A DNA stretch of 64,000 bases from Ochrobactrum vermis (GCF_002975205.1 NZ_PCOC01000002.1:1379001-1443000), one strand, 5' to 3'. Shown: positions 44,801-53,846, counted from the stretch's first letter. Notes: generated by a model from the letters alone, not told the origin. Translations and numbers: made by a program.

Positions 44801-45577
44801 TTAGCGGATGTCTCGGCCGACCCACTTGGTCGAAATTTTCTCGTAGGTACCATCAGCTTTCATGTCATCGAGAGCCTTGTTGATCGCATCCTTCAGCTCT
44901 GGATTACCCTTGCGCAGAGCAATGCCGACATTGTCGGTGCCCTGAAGTTCGGGCGTATCGAGCTGGCGAACCTTCTCGCCGCTTTCCTTGATGGCGATCA
45001 GGATCGGAATGTCGTCCGATGCAATAGCGTCCACGCGGCCTGAACGAAGCTCGAGCAGCAGTTCGGGAATGCCCTTATAGGTACGAACGGTCCAGCCACC
45101 CTGTTCGCGCGCCCACTTGTCGCTGGTTTCGCCAAGCGTCACGGCAATGGTCTTGCCCTGCTTCAACTCGTCCATGGACTTGATTGGCGAAGCTTCCGTC
45201 ACGAAGATGCCACGGCCACCGCGATAGTATGGACCTGCGAAATCGACAGCCTTTTCACGTTCAGGCGTGATGCTCATGCTGCCGACGACCACATCGAATT
45301 TGCCTGCGCGCAGTCCGGCAATGATGCCGTCGAAAGCCGTGGTTACGACGACGGGTTTCACATCAAGGCGCTTGGCAATTTCGGCGCCGATATCGACGTC
45401 GAAGCCGACAACCTGGTTCTGGCCATCAACAAAGCTGAACGGCGGAAAAACACCGCTCATGCCGATGCGCAATTCACCGCTCTGCTTGACCTTTTCGAGG
45501 TCGTCGGCATGAGCGGGCGCAAGCATCATCAGCGCGCCGACACCAGCGGCAATGAGTGAAGACAAAAGGGTTTTCAT
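44801..45577 (-). CDS. Amino-acid ABC transporter substrate-binding protein
   Basis: A 258-residue SBP_bac_3 protein with signal peptide LLSSLIAAGVGALMMLAPAH (cut before ADDLEK). LRIGMSGVFPPFSFVDGQNQ and VVGFDVDIGAEIAKRL are typical. ATG with AGGAGAAAATG upstream. First gene of the operon and divergent from an Lrp/AsnC regulator. Specific ligand unknown. Confidence 0.92.
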   Translation of the reverse strand: MKTLLSSLIAAGVGALMMLAPAHADDLEKVKQSGELRIGMSGVFPPFSFVDGQNQVVGFDVDIGAEIAKRLDVKPVVVTTAFDGIIAGLRAGKFDVVVGSMSITPEREKAVDFAGPYYRGGRGIFVTEASPIKSMDELKQGKTIAVTLGETSDKWAREQGGWTVRTYKGIPELLLELRSGRVDAIASDDIPILIAIKESGEKVRQLDTPELQGTDNVGIALRKGNPELKDAINKALDDMKADGTYEKISTKWVGRDIR

Positions 45578-45939
45578 TTCATTTTCTCCTAAGTGATCGT
45601 AACGCGATCACGGGCGATGCCCGTTCCAAGCGTCTGGCAGGACGCATTTTTCCAAAACGTCAACGCCCGACAGGCGGCGACAATTTTCTCGGGAAAGCCG
45701 ATTCGGAACAGGCAAGATCATCGCGTCCTGGTTACCCAGGAGCGGGAGAAAGAAAAGCTCCATTGATCCACCTCCGAAATTCCCCTTGCCGGTTGCGTTG
45801 CTGCTTATCCGGCTTGTTTGTTTTCAAGCACGCTAGCGGAGCAAAGGATCAACGAAAACGCCATTTCGGCATAGAAATGTTCAGCAATCTGCGATAAACG
45901 CAATCAAACTGACGAAATCGTCAAACCGGCGGTGTGGTG
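45578..45939. other. Divergent regulatory region between ABC operon and Lrp-type gene
   Basis: About 360 bp without a supported protein gene. A hairpin GTGATCG-TAACG-CGATCAC (45593-45611) lies in the leader of the binding-protein gene, and a palindrome TGACGA-AA-TCGTCA (45910-45923) lies just before the regulator. Confidence 0.5.
45910..45923. promoter_or_regulatory. Candidate Lrp/AsnC operator
   Basis: TGACGAAATCGTCA is a perfect inverted repeat 16 bases upstream of the Lrp-family start codon and within the divergent region shared with the ABC operon. Autoregulation is the simplest reading. Confidence 0.45.
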
Positions 45940-46356
45940 ATGGATGATCTGGATCAACGATTAATCTCAGAGTTGCGCATCAATGCGCGCGCGTCCATTC
46001 CGACGCTTGCCAGCATTCTGGGTGTAGCGCGAGGCACGATACAAAGCCGGATGGAACGTCTGATCGCATCAGGTGTCATCGCGGGCTTTACCGTGAGGCT
46101 GAAGGATCACGGCTCTACCGACATGATCCGCGGTATCATGATGATCGAACTGACCGGACGAAACATCAAAAGCGCGATCGCGACATTGCGTAAAAACCCT
46201 GGCTTTTCCGCTGTGAACACCACGAATGGAACATGGGACCTGATCGCCGAAATCGAAGTCCCCAACATGAATGAGTTTCATCGGCTGGTAACAGGCATTC
46301 GCGCCATGGACGGAATTGCGAAGTCCGAGACACACATCTTTCTCGGACCCGCTTGA
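45940..46356 (+). CDS. Lrp/AsnC family transcriptional regulator
   Basis: A 138-residue regulator with an N-terminal helix-turn-helix (SIPTLASILGVARGTIQSRM) and a C-terminal RAM/effector-binding domain (GTWDLIAEIEVPNMNEFHRL). Two in-frame GTGs directly precede the ATG and could be used. Divergent from the amino-acid ABC/M20 operon, which it probably controls in response to the imported amino acid. Confidence 0.88.
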   Translation: MDDLDQRLISELRINARASIPTLASILGVARGTIQSRMERLIASGVIAGFTVRLKDHGSTDMIRGIMMIELTGRNIKSAIATLRKNPGFSAVNTTNGTWDLIAEIEVPNMNEFHRLVTGIRAMDGIAKSETHIFLGPA

Positions 46357-46367
46357 GCTGTCGGCTC

Positions 46368-47030
46368 TTATTCCGCCGCTTCCGCCGCATAGCCGAACTG
46401 CATGATGGCTTCCGGCGCAGCAACGCCCGGCAGAACACGCCCATCATCCACCGGCACACCTATCTGTGTGGTCATGGGAATGACGCCCGCCCAGATCGGC
46501 AGCGCATAATCAGCATCATCATCCTTCGGTGGCCCTGAACGGACCTTCGCCGAAGCCTCGTTCAGTTCGAGTTCCAGAAGCATGGTGGCTTTCAGTTCCT
46601 TGGCCATCATCGGCCGCAGCCCTTCCCAGCGCCCTGGTAAAAGCCCGTTCACGAAACTGCGCAAGTGATGTTCCTTCGTCGCGACATCCGTCACTTTGCG
46701 CGCTGTTCCGAAAGCCATGACCGAGCGATAATTGCAGGAATGATGGAATGCGGAGCGGGCGAGAACCAACCCATCAAGCAGCGTAAAGCTTACGCAGACT
46801 TCAGTTTCATTGCAGCTTTCCAGCATGCGGCTGGCGGATGATCCGTGCCAGTAAATGAAATTGCCTTCCCGCCACACTAGTGTCGGTGTGACATAGGGCG
46901 TTCCATTGAACACATACGCCACGTGCGCCAGCGGTTGAGCATCGATGATTGCGTGCACCGTGGCTGTGTCGTAGGCGCCGCGTTCATGCATGCGTTTTAC
47001 ACGGCTGCGTTCGGAAGGGACTGTCGTCAT
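46368..47030 (-). CDS. Pyridoxamine 5'-phosphate oxidase family (FMN-binding split barrel) protein
   Basis: A 220-residue protein. AHVAYVFNGTPYVTPTLVWR and FIYWHGSSASRMLES are the FMN split-barrel signatures of the Pfam Pyridox_ox_2 group. It lacks the C-terminal PdxH dimer motif, so classical PNP oxidase activity is not assured; flavin- or heme-linked reductase roles are possible. Divergent from a MocR regulator with only 69 bases between, a typical regulator-target pair for PLP-related functions. Confidence 0.83.
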   Translation of the reverse strand: MTTVPSERSRVKRMHERGAYDTATVHAIIDAQPLAHVAYVFNGTPYVTPTLVWREGNFIYWHGSSASRMLESCNETEVCVSFTLLDGLVLARSAFHHSCNYRSVMAFGTARKVTDVATKEHHLRSFVNGLLPGRWEGLRPMMAKELKATMLLELELNEASAKVRSGPPKDDDADYALPIWAGVIPMTTQIGVPVDDGRVLPGVAAPEAIMQFGYAAEAAE

Positions 47031-47099
47031 GGCCGATATTTCTCCTTTATATTCGGCCAGATTGGCGTCATAGTGGCTTTGATAGAATAACCACTTTGA
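47031..47099. promoter_or_regulatory. MocR-PNPOx divergent promoter with AGTGG/CCACT repeat
   Basis: AGTGG at 47072-47076 and CCACT at 47091-47095 form an inverted repeat; CTTTGAT and CTTTGAA also occur as a direct repeat. They overlap the start region of the MocR gene, a position suited to autoregulation. Confidence 0.4.
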
Positions 47100-48536
47100 A
47101 TGAATATAATAATGCCAATTTCCAATACGCTTCCAGAGTTAGGGATTGATCGTGCCGGCGATACCCCGTTGACCACCCAGTTGGTCGAGCAGATCAGGCA
47201 GGCGGTGTTGGCCGGGCGCCTGAAGCCCGATGCAAGATTGCCGTCCACACGTGCCTTGTCACTGGAGCTGGGTCTTTCCCGCACCACCGTTCTTGCAGCA
47301 TTCGATCAGTTGATTTCCGAAGGCTATCTGGAGGGGCGACAAGGCTCTGGCACCCATGTCGCGGCAGAACTTCCCGACACCAGTCTAACGGTCAACCAGC
47401 AGCTTTTGCACCGAGCGACAACGCCGCGGCGTTTTCATCGAGAACAAACCAAACCTTTTCGGCTTGGCGTGTTTGATAGCGATCATTTTCCGCACAATCA
47501 GTGGGGCAAACTGCTTGGGCGTATCTGGCGCGCGCCTTCCCAAGACCTGTTGGACAGTGAGGACGTGTTCGGCTTCCATCCGTTGCGGATATGGTTGGCC
47601 CGCCACCTGCACGAATGGCGTGGCATGATTGTATCACCGGAACAGATCATCATTACCGGTGGTAGCGCTGATGCTTTTTCCCTCATCCGGGAATCTCTGT
47701 TTGAAGCAGGCGACAAGCTGTGGATGGAAGAACCGGGTTATCCACCTGCGCGCAAGATACTTGGCGTCAATGGCCTCGACGTCATCCCTGTCCCTGTCGA
47801 CAGAGGCGGCCTTGACGTTTCGGTGGGACGGGAAAAAGCAGCAGATGCCCGCGCCGCCTTTGTCACACCGGCGCGACATCACCCAACCGGCGTAACGATG
47901 ACTTTGGGTCGGCGGCTGGAACTTATCGGCTGGGCAAGAGAGCGCGATGCCGTCATCATTGAAGACGATTACGACAGCGAGCACCGTTATGTCGGTCAGC
48001 CCCTGCCATCCCTGATGTCGCTTGATCCGGATCGCATCCTTTATATCGGAAGCTTCTCCAAGGTATTCTCGCCACTCTTGCGACTGGGGTTCCTGATTGT
48101 ACCGTCGCATATGATCGATCAGTTCAGAGCACTACGACAAACCCTGTTCCCCGCGCCGTCGCCATTGGCCCAGCCAGCCTTGGCCAGCTTTATCGAAACG
48201 GGAGCCTTTGCCCAACATATCCGGCGCATGCGCCGCATACATGCAACACGCCGTCGAAAGCTGATTGCAGCACTTGCGCCTGGAGAACCGAAACTGTTCC
48301 GGATTGAGGCTCCTCCTGCGGGACTATCCTTACTGCTGGCTTTGCCAGACGGACAAAGCGATACACGCCTTGCAACTATTCTCGCAGAGGCTGGGATTGA
48401 AGTTCAGGCGCTATCGTCGCTCTATACGAAACTGACGCCACGTCAGGGGCTTATCCTCGGCTTTTCAGGATTTGATGAAACCGTATTGGAAAATTCTGCA
48501 ATAGCACTGATGAAAATTCTCGAACGATCGAATTAG
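47100..48536 (+). CDS. MocR-family (GntR/aminotransferase) transcriptional regulator
   Basis: A 478-residue MocR protein: GntR winged helix (about 20-90; DARLPSTRALSLELGLSRTT) and an aminotransferase-like domain with PLP lysine Lys321 in YIGSFSKVFSPLLRLGF and IIEDDYDSEHRY. Starts at 47100 or the ATG at 47112 are possible; neither has a strong ribosome-binding site. Divergent from the PNPOx-family gene, so a PdxR-like role in sensing PLP and controlling that gene is a reasonable inference. Confidence 0.86.
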   Translation: MNIIMPISNTLPELGIDRAGDTPLTTQLVEQIRQAVLAGRLKPDARLPSTRALSLELGLSRTTVLAAFDQLISEGYLEGRQGSGTHVAAELPDTSLTVNQQLLHRATTPRRFHREQTKPFRLGVFDSDHFPHNQWGKLLGRIWRAPSQDLLDSEDVFGFHPLRIWLARHLHEWRGMIVSPEQIIITGGSADAFSLIRESLFEAGDKLWMEEPGYPPARKILGVNGLDVIPVPVDRGGLDVSVGREKAADARAAFVTPARHHPTGVTMTLGRRLELIGWARERDAVIIEDDYDSEHRYVGQPLPSLMSLDPDRILYIGSFSKVFSPLLRLGFLIVPSHMIDQFRALRQTLFPAPSPLAQPALASFIETGAFAQHIRRMRRIHATRRRKLIAALAPGEPKLFRIEAPPAGLSLLLALPDGQSDTRLATILAEAGIEVQALSSLYTKLTPRQGLILGFSGFDETVLENSAIALMKILERSN

Positions 48537-48651
48537 AGGGTGTGCATTAGCAATTTCGTAAACTTTGGATTCAGCATTTCCCGGTAAGCTTTGATTAGCA
48601 ATTAGCTCGGGAGGAGCGTTGCAGCCCTTTTGTTTTGCGTTACGGGTGCTC

Positions 48652-49719
48652 ATGCGTTCTTCGGTTGTATCAGTCATTGCCCTTGCCTGCGCCGCTTTGA
48701 CGGGCTGTACGTCAAGTTCCGGCATCGACGGCATCATGCTCCAGTCGAAAACCTCGGCTGAGACCACGAGTTCGGTGGCTCGCCCGGTTCCACCCGCTCC
48801 CTTGAGCGAAATGGCGAGCGCACCACAGCCAATGCCCGCAGCGGGGCAGGAAGAAGTCCTGGCGTGGGCCGGTCCTATACCTGATGCAGGTCCATTCAAG
48901 GCTGCGCCGCCTGCGCCCGTTACGCCACAGCCGCAGCTACAAGAACGACCACAGGCGCGCATCTCGGTTCCAAAACCGGAAGTCGCAGCCTATCCGCCAG
49001 TACGCCTTACACCGCAAGAACGGTCGAAAATCTATAGTCACCGTTTCCGTGACGCGAAACCGATCAATTTCGGACGCTCTTCTCCGCGCAAGCTGGCAGT
49101 GCACGGCGTGGATGTATCTCGCTGGCAGGGCGATATCAACTGGGTGAAACTGCGCACGCAAGGGGCAAACTTCGCCTATATCAAGGCAACCGATGGCGGC
49201 GACCATCTTGATCCTAAGTTCCGCGAGAACTGGCGCGAAGCGAAAGCGGCAGGCATCAAACGCGGCGCATACCACTTTTTCTATTGGTGTCGTGTAGCAA
49301 GCCAGCAGGCCGACTGGTTCATTCGCAACGTTCCGAAGGAAGCCGACGCGCTTCCACCTGTCATCGATGTCGAATGGAACGGCGATTCCTCCTGCAAGCG
49401 GCGGCCTTCTCCGGCGCAGGTGCGGGAAAAAATGCAGGTCTTTATGGACAGGCTGGAGCAGCATTACGGCAAACGGCCAATCATCTATACCGCACCGGAT
49501 TTCTATGATGACAATCTGAAAGGCGCCTTCACCAACTATCCATTCTGGCTGCGTGCCGTAGCCCAGCATCCATCCAAGGTCTATCCGGGTCGCCCGTGGA
49601 CATTCTGGCAGTATTCGGGATCGGGGCTGTCACAGGGCGTCAACGAAAAGATCGACCTGAATGTCTTTCACGGGTCGGAAGACGACTGGCACAGGTGGCT
49701 GGCGCGCGCCGCCAGCTAG
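48652..49719 (+). CDS. Glycoside hydrolase family 25 (lysozyme-like) lipoprotein
   Basis: A 355-residue protein. From the ATG at 48652 it starts with a 18-residue lipoprotein signal ending in lipobox ALTGC (Cys19). Residues about 45-120 are Pro/Ala-rich linker; the GH25 domain covers about 150-350 with HGVDVSRWQGDINW (Asp154), VIDVEWNGD (Asp239, Glu241) and FWQYSGSG. GH25 enzymes cut peptidoglycan between MurNAc and GlcNAc. A TTG start at 48619 with GGGAGGAG is open but too close to that site and would spoil the signal. Likely a periplasm-facing cell-wall remodelling enzyme. Confidence 0.87.
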   Translation: MRSSVVSVIALACAALTGCTSSSGIDGIMLQSKTSAETTSSVARPVPPAPLSEMASAPQPMPAAGQEEVLAWAGPIPDAGPFKAAPPAPVTPQPQLQERPQARISVPKPEVAAYPPVRLTPQERSKIYSHRFRDAKPINFGRSSPRKLAVHGVDVSRWQGDINWVKLRTQGANFAYIKATDGGDHLDPKFRENWREAKAAGIKRGAYHFFYWCRVASQQADWFIRNVPKEADALPPVIDVEWNGDSSCKRRPSPAQVREKMQVFMDRLEQHYGKRPIIYTAPDFYDDNLKGAFTNYPFWLRAVAQHPSKVYPGRPWTFWQYSGSGLSQGVNEKIDLNVFHGSEDDWHRWLARAAS

Positions 49720-49780
49720 AGCACTTCCAGTTTGGATGTTATGAGATCATATCAGGGATAACCGAAGCTTTGCCTCGAAA

Positions 49781-49815
49781 CCCGGCATGCAACACCGCCA
49801 TGCCGGGCCATTTTT
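49781..49815 (+). terminator. Terminator after the GH25 gene
   Basis: CCCGGCATG (49781-49789) pairs with CATGCCGGG (49799-49807) and is followed by CCATTTTT. Confidence 0.8.
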
Positions 49816-49845
49816 GCTGCCCGCATGGTGTTACCATGAAAGGGA

Positions 49846-51021
49846 ATGGCAAATATGGACGTTCGGTTATTTGTGCTGGCGCTAGCAACTTTCGTTACCG
49901 GTACCGCCGAGAATATCATCGTTGGCATTCTTCCGGGCATCGCCCCCGGTTTGAACGTTTCGGTCAGTGCTGCCGGGCAACTGACTTCCGTTTTCTCGAT
50001 CACCTTTGCTCTCACTGCACCACTGGCACTCATCCTCACGACGCGGTTTGAGCGGAAAGTCATTCTGATCACTGCGCTGATTGTTTTCATTGCAAGCAAT
50101 ATTATTGCAAGCATCAGCCCCAATTATCTCATCCTGTTTGCCACTCGTATGTGCATGGCTGCTGCAAGCGCAGTCGTTTGTCTGATTGCCACAATGCTGG
50201 CGACGGAACTGGTCAGCCCTGCGATGCGCGGACGCGCCATCGGGATCATATTCATGGGGATCAGCGGATCTATGGTGGCAGGCGTTCCTGCAGGAATGCT
50301 CGTCAATGGGTTGTTGGGCTGGCGCGCGGTATTCGTCGGTCTGGCTTTGATGGCAGCTCTGGTTCTGCTTTTGTCATCACGTTCATTGCCCCGCGCAGGA
50401 CGCAGCCTACGCGGCTTGCCGCCCTATATACCGCACCTGAAATCTGTCAGACTGGTATCCGCACAACTGGTTTCCATCCTGATGATCGGCGGTCATTTCG
50501 TAGTATTCGCCTATCTCGCGCCATACCTTTTGGAAGCAGTGCACATCTCTTCTCGAAACGTTATCTGGGCAATGATGGCCTTCGGTGTAGCTGGAATGAC
50601 CGGAGGTTACCTCGGAGGGTTGCTTGTTGACAAGTTGTCGCCGCGGCTGGCTATCGTGCTGACGCCCCTTCTCTATCTGACGGCCCTGGTGGCGATGCCG
50701 CTCGCGACAGGGTCCAGTGCCGTTTTCGGTGCGGTGCTAATGATCTGGGCCTGTGTCAGTTGGATGATATCGCCCGTCGTCCAAAGCTTTCTCATCACAA
50801 CCGATCCCGCAACCGCTGATGCCGGTGTCGGGATCAATCTGTCGGCCATGCATATAGGCGTTGCGCTCGGCACTGCTACGGGCGGGCTTGCATTGCAACG
50901 CTTGTCCTTGCAAGCCCTGCCCTGGATCGGGTGTATTCTGGTCGCGCTTTCGCTGTTGTGCGCTCTTAACGCTTCCCGATATTTTCCAGGTCGTAAGACG
51001 TCGATTGATACATCTCGTTGA
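49846..51021 (+). CDS. MFS transporter, AraJ/DHA1-like
   Basis: A 391-residue protein with 12 predicted membrane helices. [18 protein letters not shown] in helix 1 and the motif [20 protein letters not shown] place it among DHA1 drug/sugar exporters (AraJ/YdhP group). The last 56 bases overlap the 3' end of metA on the other strand. Substrate unknown. Confidence 0.85.
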   Translation: MANMDVRLFVLALATFVTGTAENIIVGILPGIAPGLNVSVSAAGQLTSVFSITFALTAPLALILTTRFERKVILITALIVFIASNIIASISPNYLILFATRMCMAAASAVVCLIATMLATELVSPAMRGRAIGIIFMGISGSMVAGVPAGMLVNGLLGWRAVFVGLALMAALVLLLSSRSLPRAGRSLRGLPPYIPHLKSVRLVSAQLVSILMIGGHFVVFAYLAPYLLEAVHISSRNVIWAMMAFGVAGMTGGYLGGLLVDKLSPRLAIVLTPLLYLTALVAMPLATGSSAVFGAVLMIWACVSWMISPVVQSFLITTDPATADAGVGINLSAMHIGVALGTATGGLALQRLSLQALPWIGCILVALSLLCALNASRYFPGRKTSIDTSR

Positions 51022-51886
51022 TCCAGTTCCCGAATAGAAGGTGCGCGTGGCTGCGCCAGCGATTTTCCGGCTGGCGCGTCGCGTCGTCACCGGGGAAATA
51101 ATTCGCAGGAACCTTCGTTTCAGGCTGAGCCTGAATGTCACGGAAATACTCATCCGCAAGCGATGTGGTGTCATATTCCACGTGATTGAACATATGCAGT
51201 GAACGATGATCCGGATCGTCAAGCAGGCACAGCCCCGTCTCCGGACTATCGACCAGCACTTTCAGATCGCTATTGGCCGGAATGTCGCTCTTGCGCACTT
51301 CGGTCCAGCGCGAAACCGGGATTTTGAAATCGTCCGAAAAGCCGCGAAGGTAAGGCGATGACGGCGCAAGGTTGCGCTGGCTATAGACGCCTGACGCCTT
51401 TCCCGGCAGTTCATACTTGCCCATGCCATGGAAATGATGGACCGCAGCTTGCGCGGCCCAGCATATATTCAGAGTGCGGTGCACATGGGTCTGCGTCCAG
51501 TTGAAGACACGCTGCATTTCGTCCCAGTAGGTGACTTCCTCAAATTCGAGACGTTCGACCGGAGCCCCCGTGATGACAAAGCCGTCAAAGCGTTGGTCCT
51601 GTACTTCCTCCCACGGCTGATAGAAGGATAGCATGTGATCGGCAGGCGTGTGGCGTGCCACATGATTGGTTATACGAACAAGGGTCAGCTCGACCTGCAG
51701 CGGAGTTGCTCCGAGAAGGCGGGCAATCTGCGTCTCGGTGGTGACCTTGTTCGGCATCAGGTTGAGCAGACCGATCTTCAGCGGACGAATATCCTGACGG
51801 ACGGCATCTGCTTCGCGCATGACCATAACGCCCTCAGCCTGGAGAACACTGGTTGCAGGCAGATCATCAGGAATTTTAATCGGCAT
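50966..51886 (-). CDS. metA: Homoserine O-acyltransferase, predicted acetyl-CoA-dependent
   Basis: A 306-residue MetA-family enzyme: catalytic Cys142 ([10 protein letters not shown]), His235 and Glu237 (MFNHVEYD) are all in place. Position 111 is Glu ([10 protein letters not shown]) where the succinyl-CoA-specific E. coli enzyme has Gly; published work ties Glu111 to acetyl-CoA preference, so O-acetylhomoserine is the predicted product. First committed step of methionine synthesis. A 290-base upstream region can form several stems, suggesting leader-mediated control. Converges on and overlaps the MFS gene. Confidence 0.92.
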   Translation of the reverse strand: MPIKIPDDLPATSVLQAEGVMVMREADAVRQDIRPLKIGLLNLMPNKVTTETQIARLLGATPLQVELTLVRITNHVARHTPADHMLSFYQPWEEVQDQRFDGFVITGAPVERLEFEEVTYWDEMQRVFNWTQTHVHRTLNICWAAQAAVHHFHGMGKYELPGKASGVYSQRNLAPSSPYLRGFSDDFKIPVSRWTEVRKSDIPANSDLKVLVDSPETGLCLLDDPDHRSLHMFNHVEYDTTSLADEYFRDIQAQPETKVPANYFPGDDATRQPENRWRSHAHLLFGNWINEMYQSTSYDLENIGKR

Positions 51887-52110
51887 GTCGCGTCGGTCCC
51901 TAGTTTATGTTGGAGCGGACGCGAGTGGCTCTATCCGTTTATTTGCCGGTTGGGCCACATCCTCTCTTTACAGAGAGTACCACCTTGCCCGGAGAGGCAG
52001 GTTGGCGTTGGGCGTCGCCCCAACTCTTGATGTAATGTCACTTCTACTCAAACTCTTTCGGGGTGGCAATAGGGTTTGAGCTTCACCTTAAAGTGTAGGA
52101 GAAATTTCGG
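51887..52110 (-). ncRNA. Structured 5' leader candidate of metA
   Basis: On the minus strand several stems are visible: CTCAAAC...GTTTGAG (52043-52077 region), GTTGGG...CCCAAC (around 52005-52023), CTCTC-TGTAAA-GAGAG (around 51964-51979) and GTGGC...GCCAC (around 51924-51958). Alphaproteobacterial metA genes often carry SAM-binding riboswitches (SAM-II), but I could not match the SAM-II consensus here. No function can be assigned without covariance analysis. Confidence 0.35.
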
Positions 52111-52176
52111 CTTCGCGAACCAAACGGTTCGCGGATTTTACACTCACAGACACGCCGAATTTGGAATGAACACCCT

Positions 52177-52899
52177 TTAAATGTCTGCAAATGCGGCTTT
52201 CAAAGCACTCACATGCTGAGCCGATGTCCGATATGATTGTTCTGCAGCAAAACCGAAGGCGATAGCACGAGAATCCTTCTCATCGAGCAAAACACGGCAT
52301 GAAGCATGAACTTCCGTTGCGCCAGTTGCGTCCACTATTCGACCAACATTCTTGGCGTTGATGCCGCTGCCGGGCATGATGCTGATGCGCCCGCGCGCCA
52401 TTTCAGCCAGCATTCGCAGCCTATCCAACCCCTCTTCCGCAGTTTGTGACAGGCCAGACGTCAGGATGCGCTCGAAACCAAGTGCAATTGCCTGTTGTAG
52501 TGCAGCCGTCATATCCGGAACCAGATCGAAAGCGCGATGGAGCGTCGTTCCAAGACCTTTTGCCTCTGCAGCCAATCTTTCCAACATGGCGACATCGAGA
52601 GAACCATCGTTCCGCGAAGCACCGACAACGACACCGGCCAAACCAGCACTTCTGGCGTTGCCTATGTCGGACACCATTAGGGCTTCATCTTCGGTTGAAA
52701 AGCAGAAGTTGCCCGCGCGTGGTCTGATCATTGCGTAAACCGGAATTGGTGCTTTCGAGGCAAGTTCCATCAATGCCTGCGAGGGCGTCAAGCCGCCCAG
52801 TTCGAGCGCAGAACAGAGCTCGATGCGATCCGCACCGCCTTCGATTGCCGACCGCAAGCCCCCAGCGCTATCCACGCAGACTTCAAGTAACACGCTCAC
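52177..52899 (-). CDS. cutC: CutC family protein
   Basis: A 240-residue TIM-barrel protein: VCVDSAGGLRSAIEGGADRIELC and RISIMPGSGINAKNVGRIV are CutC signatures. CutC was named for copper homeostasis in E. coli, but that role is disputed. Its ATG overlaps the stop of the upstream ROK kinase gene, so the two are co-translated; this pairing suggests a link to amino-sugar metabolism rather than copper. A GC stem (CGCGAACC-GTTT-GGTTCGCG) lies about 45-65 bases after the stop. Confidence 0.9.
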   Translation of the reverse strand: MSVLLEVCVDSAGGLRSAIEGGADRIELCSALELGGLTPSQALMELASKAPIPVYAMIRPRAGNFCFSTEDEALMVSDIGNARSAGLAGVVVGASRNDGSLDVAMLERLAAEAKGLGTTLHRAFDLVPDMTAALQQAIALGFERILTSGLSQTAEEGLDRLRMLAEMARGRISIMPGSGINAKNVGRIVDATGATEVHASCRVLLDEKDSRAIAFGFAAEQSYRTSAQHVSALKAAFADI

Positions 52900-53846
52900 G
52901 TCTGATGTCCCAATATCGCTGCCCCCACCAAACCACCATCGCTTCCGAATATACCCGGAACAACTAACGGCTTGTCAGTCTTTCGCAGAATTCTGGCTCT
53001 CACCGCCGTGTCAAGCGCCGAAACCAGCTCTGATGCGGTAGCAAGTCCTCCGCCTACCGGAATGATCGAAGTACCGGTTATATTGACAACGGCGGCAAGC
53101 GGATCAGCAACGAGTTGCAGATAGGCAGTAATTGTCCGTCTCGCCTCCTGATGGCCTTCCAGCCATTCCTGCAAGACTCTATGGCTACTTGCTTCCACAT
53201 CGTTCAGAAACTGATGCAACCTTTCGATCCCGCGTGCACCACCAATCGTATCGACACAACCGCTTTGCCCGCAACCGCAATTGAAGCGTGGGACCAGCAC
53301 AGTTTGTCCGTCGATTTCTACAGAAGTGTTGAGGATCGGGCCGTGCCCCCATTCGCCAGTCAAGCCGCCTTTACCTCGAACCAACCGGCCATCGACAACA
53401 AGCCCGCCACCAACGCCTGTACCCAGCACTGCGCAGAAGACAATCTCATGCCCTTTACCAGCACCTTCGATTGCCTCGGCAAGGGCGAGGCAATCGGCAT
53501 CATTGGCGGCGATCACCTGTCGTTGCAATCGCTCGCCAAGTTCAAAGCTCAGCCTGTGACTGGTAATGCAAGGGATGTTGGCCGAGAAAGCGGTACTTGT
53601 ATCCGGATCAACCAATCCGGCAATAGAAAGTGCAAGTGGCCCATCGTCGTCCGATGCATGAATACGAAGCGCGGTTTCCAATGCGTCACCGAATTCTTGC
53701 CAACTGTTTGCCGGGGTAGGCAGCTTTTCAAGAAGTTCGATATTTCCGGGATAGGTCGAGCGCGCCAGCCGAATGAAAGATCCGCCAACATCTGCGGCGA
53801 ACACAGTTCCAGCCCGTTGAGACTGATGCATCCTTCTGTCGTGCAT
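52896..53846 (-). CDS. ROK family sugar kinase, N-acetylglucosamine kinase-like
   Basis: A 316-residue ROK protein with phosphate motif FAADVGGSFIRLA, GTGVGGGLVVDGRL, GEWGHGP and a zinc motif CGCGQSGCVDT. No DNA-binding domain is present, so it is a kinase rather than a ROK repressor; an N-acetylglucosamine or related amino-sugar substrate fits the NagK-like signatures. The ATG at 53844-53846 has GGAAG upstream; ATGs at 53829-53831 and further upstream are alternatives. Overlaps cutC by four bases. Confidence 0.87.
   Translation of the reverse strand: MHDRRMHQSQRAGTVFAADVGGSFIRLARSTYPGNIELLEKLPTPANSWQEFGDALETALRIHASDDDGPLALSIAGLVDPDTSTAFSANIPCITSHRLSFELGERLQRQVIAANDADCLALAEAIEGAGKGHEIVFCAVLGTGVGGGLVVDGRLVRGKGGLTGEWGHGPILNTSVEIDGQTVLVPRFNCGCGQSGCVDTIGGARGIERLHQFLNDVEASSHRVLQEWLEGHQEARRTITAYLQLVADPLAAVVNITGTSIIPVGGGLATASELVSALDTAVRARILRKTDKPLVVPGIFGSDGGLVGAAILGHQT

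Noticed and set aside
51887-52110. SAM-II riboswitch before metA
   Set aside because: Expected from the gene and clade, but the conserved SAM-II core was not found on either strand; kept only as an unassigned structured leader.
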